From Vandiemenella viatica (Eukaryota; Arthropoda; Insecta; Orthoptera; Morabidae): a stretch of 64,000 nucleotides of DNA. The notes beneath the pieces were generated by a model that saw nothing but the letters and a program-made list of their open reading frames with translations, searched no databases and was not told where the DNA came from. Position numbers and translations under genes: made by a program. Shown in pieces: positions 11,373 to 24,639 of the stretch. Within the stretch, counting starts at the first letter, position 1; each line of letters starts with the position of its first letter. Location of the stretch: positions 344,744,932 through 344,808,931 of the forward strand of contig JARYHS010008074.1 of the NCBI GenBank assembly GCA_031002005.1, given 5' to 3'.

Positions 11373-13411
11373 CAGAGTTTCCCGAACTCTTTCAGTTCAC
11401 AGCGCACTTACAGGTTTAGCATTTGTCACGGCGCCATTCTCAAAAAATGTGTGAAATGACATTAATAAGGCAAAGAAATTAAAACTACTTTTTAAAAAGT
11501 ATTTTATTATATAATCAACAGAAAAATATTGAAATAAAAAAGGTGAAAACATTCAATGAGACGTATGAGCTTCCTGATGATATGTTTTTTCGGATCGTGG
11601 GATAAGACTCTATATTGCTACTCTCATTTCTTGCTCCAAATTAATTTTTGAGTGATATTTGCTGTTTATCACAATTACAGATGAAAATACGGCTTTGCAT
11701 AAATAGAATGCTGCAAAAGAAATGAGAATTCTTAAAGCTTTTAAACTTTAAGTTGGACATTCATTTTTGATAGTTATCCAAAACTCCAACAAATCGGAAA
11801 AAGAAAATTTGGTTTCAAGACTGTTGTCGCAAGAGAGAATAATTAGGTTTTCTTCATATTGCGAAGTAAATTCTGGTGGAGCTTAAGCATGGGAAAGATC
11901 TAGGATCTTTGAAAGGTGTTCCATGAAAAAGGGACAATAAGTCTTGTGAAACAATGATCGTATTACAGACCGCGTATTTGTGCAATTCAGGGACACAATT
12001 TTGAAGTCTATCCTCATAAATTTTTCTTTGCCACAACTGCATCTGTTTCGTAATCGTCGCAGTCGTCTCCAAGGTGTGTGTCCTTACAGAGACAAATGGA
12101 AAGCATTTAGTTTCTCAAATATATCGCATAAATATGCATAGTTTTAGCAAAAAGTCTGGTTCGGCGAAGTACCTGATCTTCCTCTTGCAAAAAGTATCTA
12201 TTTCATGAATTAACTATCGTGTTGCAGTAGTATATAAAGAAGGCCGTATGTTTAGTTCAATACATAATTTTTTGAACAATCTGGCTATCAGTGGCTGGTT
12301 TTTATGTAGTTTACTGCGTCTATGACACGTTCTAATACCAAGTTCCATTGAGGACTGATCAACGAGTTTGATGCAAGTGCTTCCCTATGGACGATGCAAT
12401 GAGTTCACATAGCATACTGTGCTTTGCTGCGAATAAGTTCCTGTAAACCGCCATAGTGGACAGAAATTGATAGAGCACGTTCAATACATACACCAATGCA
12501 CTCTTTCCAATCCAAACGCTTTCTGTTATAAACTTGTCGAACATCTCAAACAAGTCTTGAGCCTATTCTCATTCAATAACACCTTTGCCGAACAGAAGGT
12601 CTTCAACGATAATATTACCAATCAGAAAACGTATCTACATAACAAATAAGGCGAACATCTTTATTATTTTCAATTATCTCATCAAGTTGTCGTCCAAATT
12701 CTTTACCCTTCATTTTCTCTATTAATTGATCTTCAGCCATATGATGGATTCTTCGACTAATGATGTTGTTAGACAGAGGTTCCTTTGAAACTAGTTTTCC
12801 CGCCTATTTTCCCAACATAATATCACCCGTGTTAAGAGTAGCCGGAAGTATAAGCTTTTCTGCGATGGTGTGAGGTTTTTTGCACTTCTCCAATCTGTAT
12901 GCCACCTTGAAAGACGCTAGCATAGCGTTGCTAGGGACTGAAGATTGTTGATCGAACACATTTATTTGCTTTTGTAAATTCTGAAACATCCTGTTAAAAA
13001 AATCGTGAGATTTTTCAACCATGGCAGGATGAATGGTCTCGAGATGTTGCGTTAGCTTACTTGGGAGCATACTCTTCGACGCAAGAATTTTCAGAGCACA
13101 CGCTGCGCTCTTTCGTCGATGTTTAATTCTATTGATGTGAAGCCAAAATAAAATAAAATGAAAACTATCGTCTTATCTACGATATTTACGTTTTTTTGCT
13201 CCCCTACCACTAGTCAATGCTTGGGCGTTCTCACTTGAAATATTGTTCAGCTTATTTAATAAATATCTTTCCATTACCTATCAATGGACGCAACGAGAGC
13301 GAAGCATGCAGCGCGCGCGATTTGAATTGTTTAATTGAGGAGCAAGCAGAAGCCCCAGGTTAAACCCCACGGCGTCCTTGGGCGCCGCGGCGAACACTTT
13401 GGGAACCCCTG
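11373..13411 (-). mobile_element. Complete but decayed ZBED-type hAT DNA transposon
   Basis: The element is bounded by related ends (CAGAGTTTCCCGAACTC at the left; CAGGGGTTCCCAAAG read inward from 13411) and by an 8-bp target duplication with one mismatch, GGTCAACC at 11365-11372 and GATCAACC at 13412-13419. This is the hallmark of hAT insertion. Its interior carries the transposase remnant described separately. The length is about 2.04 kb, short for an autonomous hAT, so an internal deletion is likely in addition to point decay. Confidence 0.8.
11553..13140 (-). pseudogene. hAT transposase pseudogene (ZBED5/SCAND3/FAM200-like)
   Basis: Read on the minus strand, the order of domains is that of ZBED-type hAT transposases. 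A BED finger remnant (AACALKILASKSMLPSKL, then HLETIHP) has one expected Cys replaced by Ser while the HxxxxH half is kept. Next come KKPHTIAEKLILPA, a decayed catalytic-core segment at about 12360-12553 (VYRNLFAAKHSMLCEL), and the C-terminal dimerisation block near 11600-11760 (SLKALRILISFAAFYLCKA, then HSKINLEQEMRVAI) ending near 11553. Stop codons interrupt the block both before SLKAL and after MRVAI, and the pieces lie in different frames, so no functional protein is encoded. It is non-functional relic DNA in the first ACSL intron. Confidence 0.8.
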
Positions 13412-14231
13412 GATCAACCCAATGGTCTCGCAGACCTCCACGCACTGACTTGGCGGATTGCTTCTCCTTTTTCTTTTTAACGATCATATTGTGTCCTTTA
13501 CGGTCGTAAATGTTATTGGCATCCCGAATTGTATACATGGAAACTTGCCACATTTTAAGCGAAAACCAAAAAGCAAGGAATTTTTATTGTTCTTAAGCCT
13601 AGCGAGTGGGTAAGACGGTCTCAATCGTTGATTACAGTAGCAAATAAAGGCATAGCGTGAACAAAAGAAACAACGGAAAACCCCCCGAGTCACGAGAGCC
13701 CTGGTGTACGAGATTTACACGGGCTTCCTTTAACGACGTTCTAATAATTTTATGCAATCCGCAAGAAATATTTTCCAAAGGAGTCAATAAATGAGGAGAG
13801 AGCACAAATGACACCATTACCAAATTTGAAACAAGTGCCAGGCAGGTAGTTTTTGCGGTATTAAAGTCTGGAAGTCTGAGGGATAAGATGAGTAACCGAC
13901 TCTGAGGAGTAAGCGGTAACGGTCTGCTCCGGCATTTTGGAGGGCGCATTTTGGATGTTTTCATATCCCCGCTCTGCTATCCTAATTTCAGTTTTCGTCG
14001 TTTACCGAAATCCTCCCCGTTAAATGGTCATCTTGAAGTAACCATGGCCTTATTCCTCCCCGCTCCATCTCTTCCATCGTCTCCCTGCTCTAGAGTCGTG
14101 AAGCCAATGGATGAATAAAGGGGTTGCGATACCGACTGAAACACACACTCTCAAGGATTTTACACGTGATGAAGCCTGGGAGAACTGAAAAAAAAACTTT
14201 TTCTACAACTTTCCTCTTCTCTTTTCTTTAC

Positions 14232-14471
14232 CTACCGTGATCGGTGAGCATTAACGCTCTGGTCTCACGTGCGGAAGAACGTGGGTTCGAATACCCTCCC
14301 GCCATCCAGATTTGGATTTTCCATGGTTTCCCTAAATTATTCCAGGAGAATTCAGGAATGGTTACTTCAAAAGTTTATGGCCGAACTGCTTCTTATCCCC
14401 TGCCGCCAGTCATTTCCTGTATCTAATTATCTCAACGTCGACGAGGCATAAAGTTAGAAGTAAAAAAAGAA
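14232..14471 (+). repeat. tRNA-derived SINE, near full length
   Basis: A-box region GTGAGCATTAACGCTCTGG, B box GGGTTCGAATACC, body ATTTTCCATGGTTTCC, tail CAACGTCGACGAGGCATAAA with an A-rich end. Confidence 0.85.
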
Positions 14472-14479
14472 AGCTCTTT

Positions 14480-17390
14480 TCCTTCGTTAATAGACCTCAG
14501 TTGTTTCACAAGCTTTGCATAATATGTACTCGTAGTGGTTTCACCATTTCCCAGCAAATCTAAAGCCAACAAACCGTCAGAATTCCGAGCCAAAAATAGA
14601 CACGGTCACTCTCTCTGCGGATGGAACAACATTGGCCTTCTTTAGAGGGCGTTCAACCACTGCATTGTCTGTTGCTTTGGTTAATCTGGCGGAACTCCTC
14701 TGTCAGAATGCGATCTACTATTATTCTCGTAATGCATCATCACAACTGTTTAATCTATCGAACTGTCAATCTTCTGTCAGTCATAATCGAATAGTGTATC
14801 CTGTCCACATTTTGTAAACTCATTGTCTCCTCTGGCCTTCGTGTGTGAGAATCATCTCCAGCGCTCAGATTCAGATGCCTGAGATGTTGCATTCACAACC
14901 TCATCAATATACTTCGGTAACATCTCTTTCTTACACAAATATTGCGACACATCACGAATTCCGTCTTCTTCATTTCAATTAAACGAATACCTCACTCGCT
15001 TTCAATACGCGTAACCAAATAATGGTTAGTTCTGGGATACTGTAATTTCAAACCGTTTCTATAACGTTTATATGCGTCTTTATACAGGACATTTCATAGT
15101 CAATCAATAGACTTATGGAGGTAAGCTGACATGTCATAACTAAATCTTGTATCAAGCTGTCACATTGGCTTGGGTTATCTTCGCTTGGGATTTGCTCCTC
15201 GCATTTCCACGACATTCATTGTGAAGTGGATTGTCTTGGTGGAGTCCTGCTCCCGCCTCCGTCACACGGCGAGACTTGGCCGACGGGACGGTCGGTATTT
15301 ACGTCGGCACACACGGCTTCGGCCTTCAGCTTGCCCTTCGTCAGCGAAAAGCTGCAAGAAATTCTCGGCAGTACACCGAGGCACTTTACGCACATAATCA
15401 CTGTTAAAATTAACTTTTAATGCAGTTTTCATGAAGACTTCCGTGGCCAAAGTTGTCTTTTAAGTTGTAGATGCATACGTAGTGAGCCATCACACATTAA
15501 TTGCAAGTTTTTAATCCGGCCTCTGAATCGTGGTAAATTATAACTCTGGCATCGAAGTGGATCGAAATGTTTCTGAATATTTTTGGACTATTTTTCTTAT
15601 TCCATTCAAGTTTTTGTTTAATAATATTAGTATATTTCTATTAAGTAACTTCTACCCAAGAGGTTTTAATAAGAATGAATAAAAACGACAATGTAATATT
15701 TTTTATTTCCTATAAAAATTTATAAATTTTTTCTAACAAAAATAAAGTTTCTGAACAAAAATAAAACATTCTTTTAGACGATAATTGAAATGTATGGGTA
15801 CTCAGCAATTTGAACAAAGTATCAGTCTTACATATTATCAGCGTTACCATGTTAATCACTGCACTAAGAAATAACAGGTTGCAGGCCAGGTAATCTGTAA
15901 TATGCCTGGCTTTTATACGCAGTGTTTCAATCTTAGCAGAACACACTATACAGTATACACCCCTTTTAAGCTCCTGGTTGATTTGCTGGTCACTCCTCTT
16001 AAGATACTCCACAAAAATCTTACATCCCTGGGCAACTCTCTATTCAAACAAAAGACGTTTTGCGAATGCTGTAATGTTAACTTATGATAGCAAGAATGAA
16101 GTTCTCAAGGAATTTTGAAGTATACCTCTATGGATTATCATTCCATTTAATCCAGACATGTTCAGCATCTGATTTAAATTCCAGCAACTTATAAGTCAGG
16201 AATAATATTAAAAATCAGTTCCATTTCTGACAGTAAACCAAAATTTAGTATGAATCATTAAATGCTAAAATCGAAAACCATTTAAAAATTTATATGTAAT
16301 TGCTATTTTATAATGCGTTCTTTCTTGAGAATGAGTATTGTAATATTAGTTTCCATTTTCAATTCTCGTGTTGGCTGATTATAATCAAACTTATCACTAT
16401 TATTACTACTACAAAACGTCAGAATTAACATTGATGTTCCTATGTTAGCACAGAACTTAAACCAAAGATTCTCAATAAAAATTTCAAAACAAAAACCTTA
16501 CAGAAAATAAAAAAATAAAAATTGCTAGCCGTTCAACTCACTGCACTATTTAGTAAATTCTATGAATTATAACATGAGCTGGAAACCTTTTGATAGACAA
16601 GAAACAAACAGAGCATGCGACAAAATAAACTGGTTATTAAAATTTGTCAAGTGAAATGTTCAGAGCCCTCCACATATTCCAATTTGTTTAGAACGGGATT
16701 ACTAAATCAGTTCATTTATGTCATTAAATTGAAACCAGAAGTTAAAATTAAGCAGTGAAGAGTACATAGAACATGTTTCCATAAACCGAAATGTTGTAAA
16801 CTACACAAGCTGATGAATAAAAATTGTAATAAAATGTATAATGACACGATTAAAAATTAGGTAGAACTTACTTGTGCATGGTCATTCGTCTGACTGCGTC
16901 TATTATAAAATGAAGACGTAAGTTCGTCAAGAAACGTGCTTGAGTCAGTATAATCTACAAAGTAAATTCATTTTTAAGTGTTACATTTAAATCGTTTGAT
17001 CTGAAAAAAAGGTAAATGGATTCGGACGTTATTATTTAAAATATCGTATTTTTATTTGTTATTTTGGGATTTCCATAATAAGCATTTCTCTGCATTCACT
17101 AATTTAGGAGATACAAAGAAGTGATCCTCTGAATTATAATTTTTTCGAATTCCAAGAAAAGACATCTTATTGCATGATACACTTAGCTCATTATTGTTTA
17201 GCGAATAGAGTTATTTATGCTCAACAAAATTATATTCACAAAAAAAGAAAGAAAAATCGTTGTTAAAACTCACAATAAGTACCTATTTCTTTTTCTTATT
17301 TCAAAAAATAAAAATAAAAAGTAAATGGAGAAGAATAGCGATCGTTATGATTTATTTTACAAACGGAACGAGTCTTTTACGAATTAAAAT
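14480..17390. other. No gene recognised
   Basis: Mostly AT-rich. A GC-rich patch at 15235-15380 stands out but shows no identifiable product; a 100-codon minus frame at 15710-16012 has no recognised motif. Confidence 0.5.
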
Positions 17391-17394
17391 AGGG

Positions 17395-17590
17395 CATAGA
17401 AGGTAAGCATTAATTTACGGACATGGCATTCGTAAGGGCGTGGGTTTATATTCCCGCTGCGCAATCCATAACTAAGTTTTCTATGATTCACAGAAATCAA
17501 TCCAGACGATGGCTGGAGGGTTCCTTCGAGAGACCATGGCTGAATGCCTTCCCGTTCCTCGGTTCTAATTATTTTCCCCTTTAGACAAAA
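17395..17590 (+). repeat. tRNA-derived SINE, decayed
   Basis: GGGCGTGGGTTTATATTCCC at the B-box position, then CAATCCAGACGATGGCTGG and GACCATGGCTGAATGCCTTC; tail lost. Confidence 0.55.
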
Positions 17591-18449
17591 AAAAGTCTGC
17601 TGTATTATTACAGAGTAAAAAGTAAATATATTGTGGAAACCATTGCACTGCCTGATAAAACGAAGCAAGCAGTTTCATAGTGTGCCTACGCTTATATTTC
17701 GTGTCCAGATAGGGTACGTTCTGATGTGAGCGCTGCCTGCCGGACCGATTGCGCCTCTTGTCTCGTGTTGAGGTGTTGCGCCACACCAATACCGCGCTGC
17801 CAAGAGGACCGAGCTGGCAATCTTCTCTGCGCAATTCCCATTTGTCCTGCGTGGCTGCTGCTCGCTTAATTACAACCCACCGGCCACATTGTTACAGCAT
17901 CGCAGAAATTGGATGACTCACAGTCACTAGGTACACAATGATTTAAACCTGAAATTACTTTGTTAGCCAGAGAAGATCTTTCACTCTGGCTAGAAATCAG
18001 AAGCCACCCATAGGCGTTAATTCAGGTACACTTTGCCATGTGTATTTAACGTATCAATTGATTTCTGATTATTAGTACAACTGTTGTAACAGTTCGATGG
18101 TATATTTTCAAGCTGCTACTTAATTCAAAACTCATTTTTAATTTAAAGTATGATAGGACATTAAGAAATAATCAAACAAACACAAATTGTTCAATTTATC
18201 ACTGTTTTATAGAGCCTTGTTACTGGAAAGATTCCACCATAAATTAAGACCCAAAAAAGATGCAGAGTTACGAAAAGACACTAAATGTCTGTGTTAAAGA
18301 AGTTCATACAACACAGCGTTAGCTGTTTCTCTGAATTCGCCTTGAAGCGCACAGCCAGAAGAAGAAATAATACATTTTACGAACTTCGAAGTTTTAAAAA
18401 AATCCTTCCACCTAATAGACTTAACGTTAGTAATAAGTAAATTCTACAT

Positions 18450-18720
18450 TTACATATACACTCTGCGATTCACAAAATTGTGGGTGGCAGAGGGTGCTCA
18501 GCACCAAAATTAATCTCTTTGTTGTGCATTCCAAACCAGAATGGTACGAGGGAAAAAATAATTCATATAAGAATCAGTGCGGCACCTTATTTCTCTACTC
18601 TTATCTTTCCTGACATTCCGACTCAAGTAGATTAGTGGACGAAGTATTTCACCTAAGTTATCCACATTGTTATCAATAATAAATAATTTTTTACAGTACC
18701 TAGGCATTGATCGAACGAGA
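18450..18720 (-). mobile_element. 3'-terminal fragment of a LINE (RT C-terminus)
   Basis: The minus-strand frame 18510-18707 ends RTDSYMNYFFPRTILVWNAQ, the typical C-terminal block of jockey/CR1-like RT proteins (Y-x-SFFPRTI-x-WN). It is followed by a 3' UTR-like stretch with a stop. This is a 5'-truncated copy. Confidence 0.65.
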
Positions 18721-18799
18721 ATTATTACACGCCAAATTCTTTATAGACTTACAATACTCACTGCCCTTTAGTAATTCCATTTTTTGCTGCTATCAGTCT

Positions 18800-19420
18800 G
18801 TCAACTGGTCTAATGCAATCCACGATCTATTCCTACCTTGAGCTCATCTCTTCAACTCAATATATCCGTTACAAGCTACGACCTCTATTATCTTCTTCAT
18901 ATATACTAATCTTTGTCTTCCACTATAGTTTTTTATTTCAGCTGTTCCATCCATTAACAAAATAACTAATGCAACCTGTCTTAAAATGGAACCTACCATC
19001 CTATCTCTTCTTTCTGTGAGGCTTTTCCACAAAACGTTTTCCTAACCCTCAATTTTCAATACACATTTTTGTCGTACTTTGTCTGCCCTCTGCATATTCA
19101 GCATCATTCTATATAGCTCCACCTTACATAAGCATCAATTTTCCTTCTTTCTGGTATTCCTACATTCCATATTTCACTATCATAAAGTGATGTACCCCAT
19201 ACATACAATAATATAAAGGTTTTTTTTTATGTGGCTAGATCAATATTGGAAACTAAAACGTTCCTCTCTTTCAAGAAAACTCCTTCCACTAGTGATATTC
19301 TGATCTTATCATCATTCCTGCTTTGGCCATCAGTTGTAATTTTACATCCTAGCTGTCACAATTAATTTACTTCTCCTATTAAAGCTGATCCTATTTTTAT
19401 ATTTAATCAAGTACTATACC
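18800..19420 (-). mobile_element. C-terminal LINE fragment (second LINE lineage)
   Basis: The minus-strand reading contains WKSLTERRDRMVGSILRQ and GRQRLVYMKKIIEVV, which match the C-terminus of endonuclease-RT LINE proteins (RRRSMVGHLLRH, then GRQRLEYMKQIIEDV). Upstream are decayed pieces. A homologous copy lies at 49880-50640. Confidence 0.65.
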
Positions 19421-20395
19421 TATCTTTTTTGTAAACCATCAGCAAATGTTACATTGGCATTATCTAATAATAACAATTTATTATTTTATCAAGCAACTTC
19501 GGAAAAACTGCTCGCAACAACCATTTATTGTAACTTGAGTAATATTCAAGAAATGTTAGCTGCGTGAAAGTAACAGCGTTTCTTTGTTTAATTGCGGTTT
19601 CAATAATGATTGTACAGCCATCTTCTGTCAATATATATTTCATTTCACATTTTATGTACAGTACGTTTGATATTGGGAACTTATAGCGTTCGTTTGTTTT
19701 ACGGTGCTTTTGAAAAGCATTCTTCAAGGAAGGCATTATATCTGAAAGAACCCAATTGATTCGTTTTGTATTAAAAGCCTATATTAAATGACAAGTACCA
19801 GTACAATTTTCTTCATAAGCTGTTTTTAGAGTGTGTGGAAAGCTGCAGTTATCGCGTAAGTTTACCTTGCACTAACAAGTGGATCAAATTAACGAATAAA
19901 TGAAAATGGTAGATTTTCGCTTGAAGACTGATTTATACATAGTAATTCTGGGCTTGAAATCACTGTCTCACCTGAGGTTTTTTTTTTTTTTTTTAATATA
20001 TATAGTACCACCTAAGGCTGTGTAGCTCATCTTGGAAGGTTGAAAGGTTTTATTTTGAAGCCACGTTTAGGAACTAACCGTGCGTGAAGTTTAAGCTCGC
20101 TTTACTATTACTGACCACCATACTTGATAATTTCAATACTTACTTAATAATTTCCGTGTATGGTAAAACAGATGGCTTCCTAACATTAGCTTCTGCAGTG
20201 GCCTATTCACCAGCTGATAATAAATCTTCAAATATGCTAAGAGTTTCTAATTGAGGACAGATAAAGAGGTGGCAGAGATGGTGGCTCGCGTAACATTTAT
20301 GTAGAACAATCAGCACGGCTGGAAGTAGGTACCAGTTATGTAGATTGATTTTATATCTATTACCTTTACCCTCATGAGATTTTTTGTTTTTTGTT

Positions 20396-20612
20396 GTAAG
20401 GAGCATGGTGGTTGGAAGCGGGTTTGAATCCCCGTCCGGGCATCCAGACTTGGGTTTTTCATGGTATTCCCAAATCACTCCAGGCGAATGCCGGGTTGTT
20501 TCCTTCAAAAGACAATGGCCGAATTCCTTACCGTTCCTTTCCCCCTGTCCTTTCACGCCTCTAATGACCTCGACGTCGAGTAGGCGCAAAGTCATAATTA
20601 AAAAAAAGCGTT
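20396..20612 (+). repeat. tRNA-derived SINE
   Basis: B box GGGTTTGAATCCCC, body GGTTTTTCATGGTATTCCC, core AGGCGAATGCCGGG, tail GACCTCGACGTCGAGTAGGC and A-run. Confidence 0.85.
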
Positions 20613-20619
20613 TTATTGT

Positions 20620-22800
20620 TATCAAAACTGTGTAAACCTGGACATTTCCAGAGGCAATTTTCTCGGCAGAACTAATAAGTTTGTTCTTCCCAAGGATGAT
20701 TACCTCTCTCTCGTAATTTCTTCCAATACCCGTCTTCTCGCCAGGAAGCAACTCTTGAGAATTAGTTTGTCCGCCGCTGTTGATGCCGATGTATGCATAG
20801 CAAGTGCGACCGCTCAAGCGGTCACACAAGTTATGTCAGCACAATTTTCGTCCAACAGCAAATGGAAAAAGTAATTAAAAAAAGCAAAAACATTAGTCAC
20901 CAACAGCTAAATATTGAGGTAATGCCAAATTAGGCAAGTACTCCAATCACGAAATTCAACAACCCAAAGGAAGTTGTAGAGAGACAGGCCGGGTCGTTCG
21001 AGACTCGCATTGCAGCTCTGGTCGTCACAGCGTGAGCACCAGGCCTGAAGATGGCGGCAGAGTTCGTCGCCGAAAGCTCGTCTTTCACGCACACAATCCG
21101 GCAGCAAACCCGCGAATATTACATTGTATCTATCAGTTTATTCTCATTTGACGATATAGTTGGATATTGCGAGAATACTTGCAAGTGGTATGAGAGAAGA
21201 AACGGTTGATAATTATCATAAACTTGATATCTGGCCTAAGGAAATGGGAAATTCTCCATTTTAGGTAATGGAGAAAAGACCCGTGATAAGGCGCCGCCGC
21301 ATTCAATAGGATAGATAGCCAGGGCCTCCGGCACCAAATTATAGTAAGTATCTTAATGGATAAGATACTATGGCATCTCTATGAATAGGATAAAGTATTC
21401 ATAGAGTAGAAAGGTAACGGAGTTATGTGTGGATTTAGTACTAGATTATAATTTAAATCTCGATTCAAACACATCAATTCCGACGAATACCTGACAATAA
21501 GCGCAGTCATTAATATCTTTTGAAGCCAAAAAGTTTTCTCTGTTCGAACAGAACAGCACACGACTGAAATACTAGGAATGCCCACTATCTTCATAGAGAT
21601 CGTAAGTCGTCAATGTTGGTCCAAAAAGGAATTTATTACTATGCTGTAAATATTTTAACACTCTGCAAATCAGCGTCAGATGGAGTTTATTAGGAGACAA
21701 TATAAAATTCAAGAGAACAAAAATTTCTTTTTCTTCGCCAACTGCTTTTCGTCCATTTATAAATTTTTACTAGAGTAAAATATTAATCACTTTTGTGTAA
21801 TACATGCAAATAATGTAGCATTTTTAGTCACCGGTTATTCTTAGTGATTACTCTCGCACTTCTGTACAATTTAGTTTAAAACATTTCGGCGCCATTCTAC
21901 ATTCTGCAGACAATAATGTCACCTGGATCAATGGAAAAAATACTAATCTATGTTCATAGAAACTCGTCTCGATTAGTTAGGAGGAGATCCAATACACTTA
22001 CATGTGTTTATATGTGTGTCAAGAGAACAGGAGGCAGACAATTTGTAATCAAATGTCAGGTGTTGATTTCCTGGGGCACTGCTACCGTGCAGCACGTCAC
22101 AGTCTAGCCTTCGCTATACCCATTGTGGCTGAATATCCGACATCCGTATTGTGCTGAAACAAGCGTATTTACTTCGCTACAGAAGCCAATGAAACACGTA
22201 ACTGCTGTCTGACTCCTCATGAGAACAGTAGCGAAAATGTGAAACACAACAATCTTCAAGATCTGACTAGATAAATGAGATGCTTCGAGAGAATGAATCT
22301 TAGCAGGGCGAATTCACCTTCAGCAATACGCGTAAAAAAAATAAAAAATAAATAAACCATGGGAGAAAAAAGTTCATATCAACACATGCTACGTTTATAT
22401 TTGTTTCAATAATGTAGTCATCGTGGTTTCACATATAGCTCTGTGATGAGTTCGGAATGGTCACTTCAGTTTTCAATACAAAACTGTCATCGTAAAATTA
22501 GGATCAACATTTTCTGTTAGTTTCAGTTAAATCATTACATAAGCACATCTTATAATATTATGAGATACACGTTTTCATTGTGCTAGCGAGTGATACCGCA
22601 CTATTCCGCGTTTTATACGAAAACAACGAAGGACTGAAACCAGGAAATTATAGACGCGCGTCTTGCTGTATGGAGATTCTGTAAGTAATGCAGCATTAGC
22701 TATACATTTTTTTTCCTTTTTTTACGCCTAAGAGATCATTATCAACCTGAACAGCTACCATCTCCTGACAAGTCTGGCGGTAACAACTGTCTTCTGTCCT
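20620..22800. other. No gene recognised; GC-rich patch near 21.0 kb
   Basis: At 20985-21115 the base composition rises and contains AAGATGGCGGC (21048-21058), a YY1-like start-site word with an in-frame ATG (MAAEFVAESS). No convincing exon end was found. The rest is unassigned. Confidence 0.4.
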
Positions 22801-23059
22801 TATGATTCATCCTGTTCCACTGTTGTCAATCTTTGTGCTCTATCTTACCAAGATTTTATTCCCTCAATCCATTTATCTTGTTTTCTTCTTCGAGACCTCG
22901 TATTTCTTGCTAGTAGTAATTACTAATTCGTTCTTTTGTGCAGAGAATTCTGTAAGATTTCAATACACTTCGTACCACCCGTATTGCTATTCTTGTACCT
23001 CTGCCTGGTAGTTTTCCCGTACTATCATATCACTCGCACACACTGTGACTATCATATGC

Positions 23060-24130
23060 TCTTCGAGATTTTACTGGCCATCTCCTTTATTATTTAACCC
23101 AATACAACGAACTTAAACGGGTAAACAGCAGTTATCTGCCATAGGGGGCGTTAATTACGTGAGGTGAAATGGGGGGGGAGGGGTTTCCGACCAAATCTCA
23201 CCAGAGGCCGGAATCCCGGGAAAACACCTCACGTAATTATTGGACTCTCGTGGTGTAATCCAAACCAAGTAGCTCTTTCCACTCCTAGATTCACACAACT
23301 CTCATATCACTCATATACGTTTTTAATTCTCTCTGTCAATCCAACGCGAACTCCTTTTGTTATCAGTGCTTCTCTAACTTTCTCTCTTCACATAACGTGA
23401 TACGCTTGCACAATGTCCAAAATTGCTATGATTATGTCTTGCTCACGCTCGCAGTGCCTGTCTTGTAATTTCCTTACTGTTAGCACTAACTTCACAGGTG
23501 ACACATCTGGTCTGAAGCCAAGTCGCTCCTTCGGAATACACTTTCCGCCACTGCCCGTATTCTCCATTATCTTACAAAATATTTTCGCAGAATGACACAA
23601 GTATGCGTTTACTCTGTTATTCTTACATTTATTTTATCCTCCTCCCCCTTTTGAAGACTGGCAAATATTAATTCTTATATAGTTATCCGGAATCCTTTTC
23701 TCGTTTACACTGATTGCAGCACTCAGTAAATTACTCCATTCCACACATGCTGTTCTTGTTCAGTAACATATAGTTCTTATAAGCCAAGTGTTTTGAGACT
23801 TAAATGAATCCTCGATATGAATTCTTCCGTTCAACAGGTTTAACAGGTCATCAAAATATTCATTCCACTTATAATTCAGCTCATCCATTTTATCAAAAAT
23901 ATATTTCTATTACCATTCATAATTCTTATGCACTCATTTCCATATTTTGTTTTATTTTTGACTGTGACTTTCCTATTCCCCAGTATATTGGTCTATGCTT
24001 CCAACTACCATCTCTATACTTTTTGGTCACTTCTCCTTGCTAGTAGTAATATTAGTTACTCAACAGTAATCTAAAGCTCTGTTTATCTTTAGTACAGCTT
24101 CCTTAAAAGCAAAATTCCCCTACAGTGTTT
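23060..24130 (-). mobile_element. Decayed minus-strand LINE of the 'craniofacial development protein 2-like' type, RT region
   Basis: On the minus strand the open frame at 23388-23600 reads GGKCIPKERLGFRPDVSPVK followed by KLVLTVRKLQDRHCEREQD and ILDIVQAYHVM. After a stop comes REKVREALITKGVRVGLTER. These are RT motifs (GFRPG, FIDLEKAYD, LGV) of endonuclease-bearing LINEs. Further upstream (about 23850) NYKWNEYFDDLLNLLN fits the region before RT. It is interrupted by a foldback insert at 23140-23255 and flanked by a SINE. Confidence 0.65.
23152..23239. repeat. Foldback inverted repeat inside a LINE relic
   Basis: A perfect 15-bp inverted pair, TAATTACGTGAGGTG at 23152-23166 and its complement at 23225-23239, encloses a G-rich loop. 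It interrupts the RT region of the minus-strand LINE and resembles a small MITE of the CATAAATTACGT type. Confidence 0.6.
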
Positions 24131-24202
24131 TACTTTTCCTCCAGTCCCACTGGTACTGTTAAGCACTATCTCTGCCGTCTCTGCTAGTCTTTTTTATGCA
24201 TT

Positions 24203-24412
24203 AGGGTTTGTCGACGTTGGTATCATTAGACCTAGCAGAGAATGGGGAGGAAGAAACGGAAAGGGTTCGATCATTACTTTTGAAAGAACTATCCCGCCAT
24301 TCGCGTGGAGTGATTTCGGGAAACCATGGAAACCACCCTCTAGATGACGCGTCCTCGCGGATGTGAGGCTCGAGCGTGTCTGTTTGCGCTCCTCCCATTC
24401 ATCCATCACCGT
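24203..24412 (-). repeat. tRNA-derived SINE, minus orientation
   Basis: Reverse of the family: TTTGTCGACGTTGGTATCAT at the tail, CGCGTGGAGTGATTTCGGG body, decayed B box near 24345. Confidence 0.75.
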
Positions 24413-24639
24413 TCTCAGACTCTTGGCACATTCTTCCTAATTCATGCCTGGTGTTCCATTCGGGCCTTTCCTTTTCTGTCTTCCACTCCTTGGGTCTTCT
24501 TTCCCGCATTACTGGACGCTTTCTTTCTTTTTATCCCTCAAGCTGGTCACAATGCCTCAGGTGGCCTAATTTTGATTACATTATTTGTCTGTCTAATATC
24601 ACACTGTGAATCATAGATGCCCTCGCCCAATCTGCAATA

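Noticed and set aside
20203..20829. Longest open frame in the window (208 codons, minus strand)
   Set aside because: Its middle is the reverse reading of the SINE at 20396-20612, and both flanks lack any family resemblance. The length is a by-product of the repeat.
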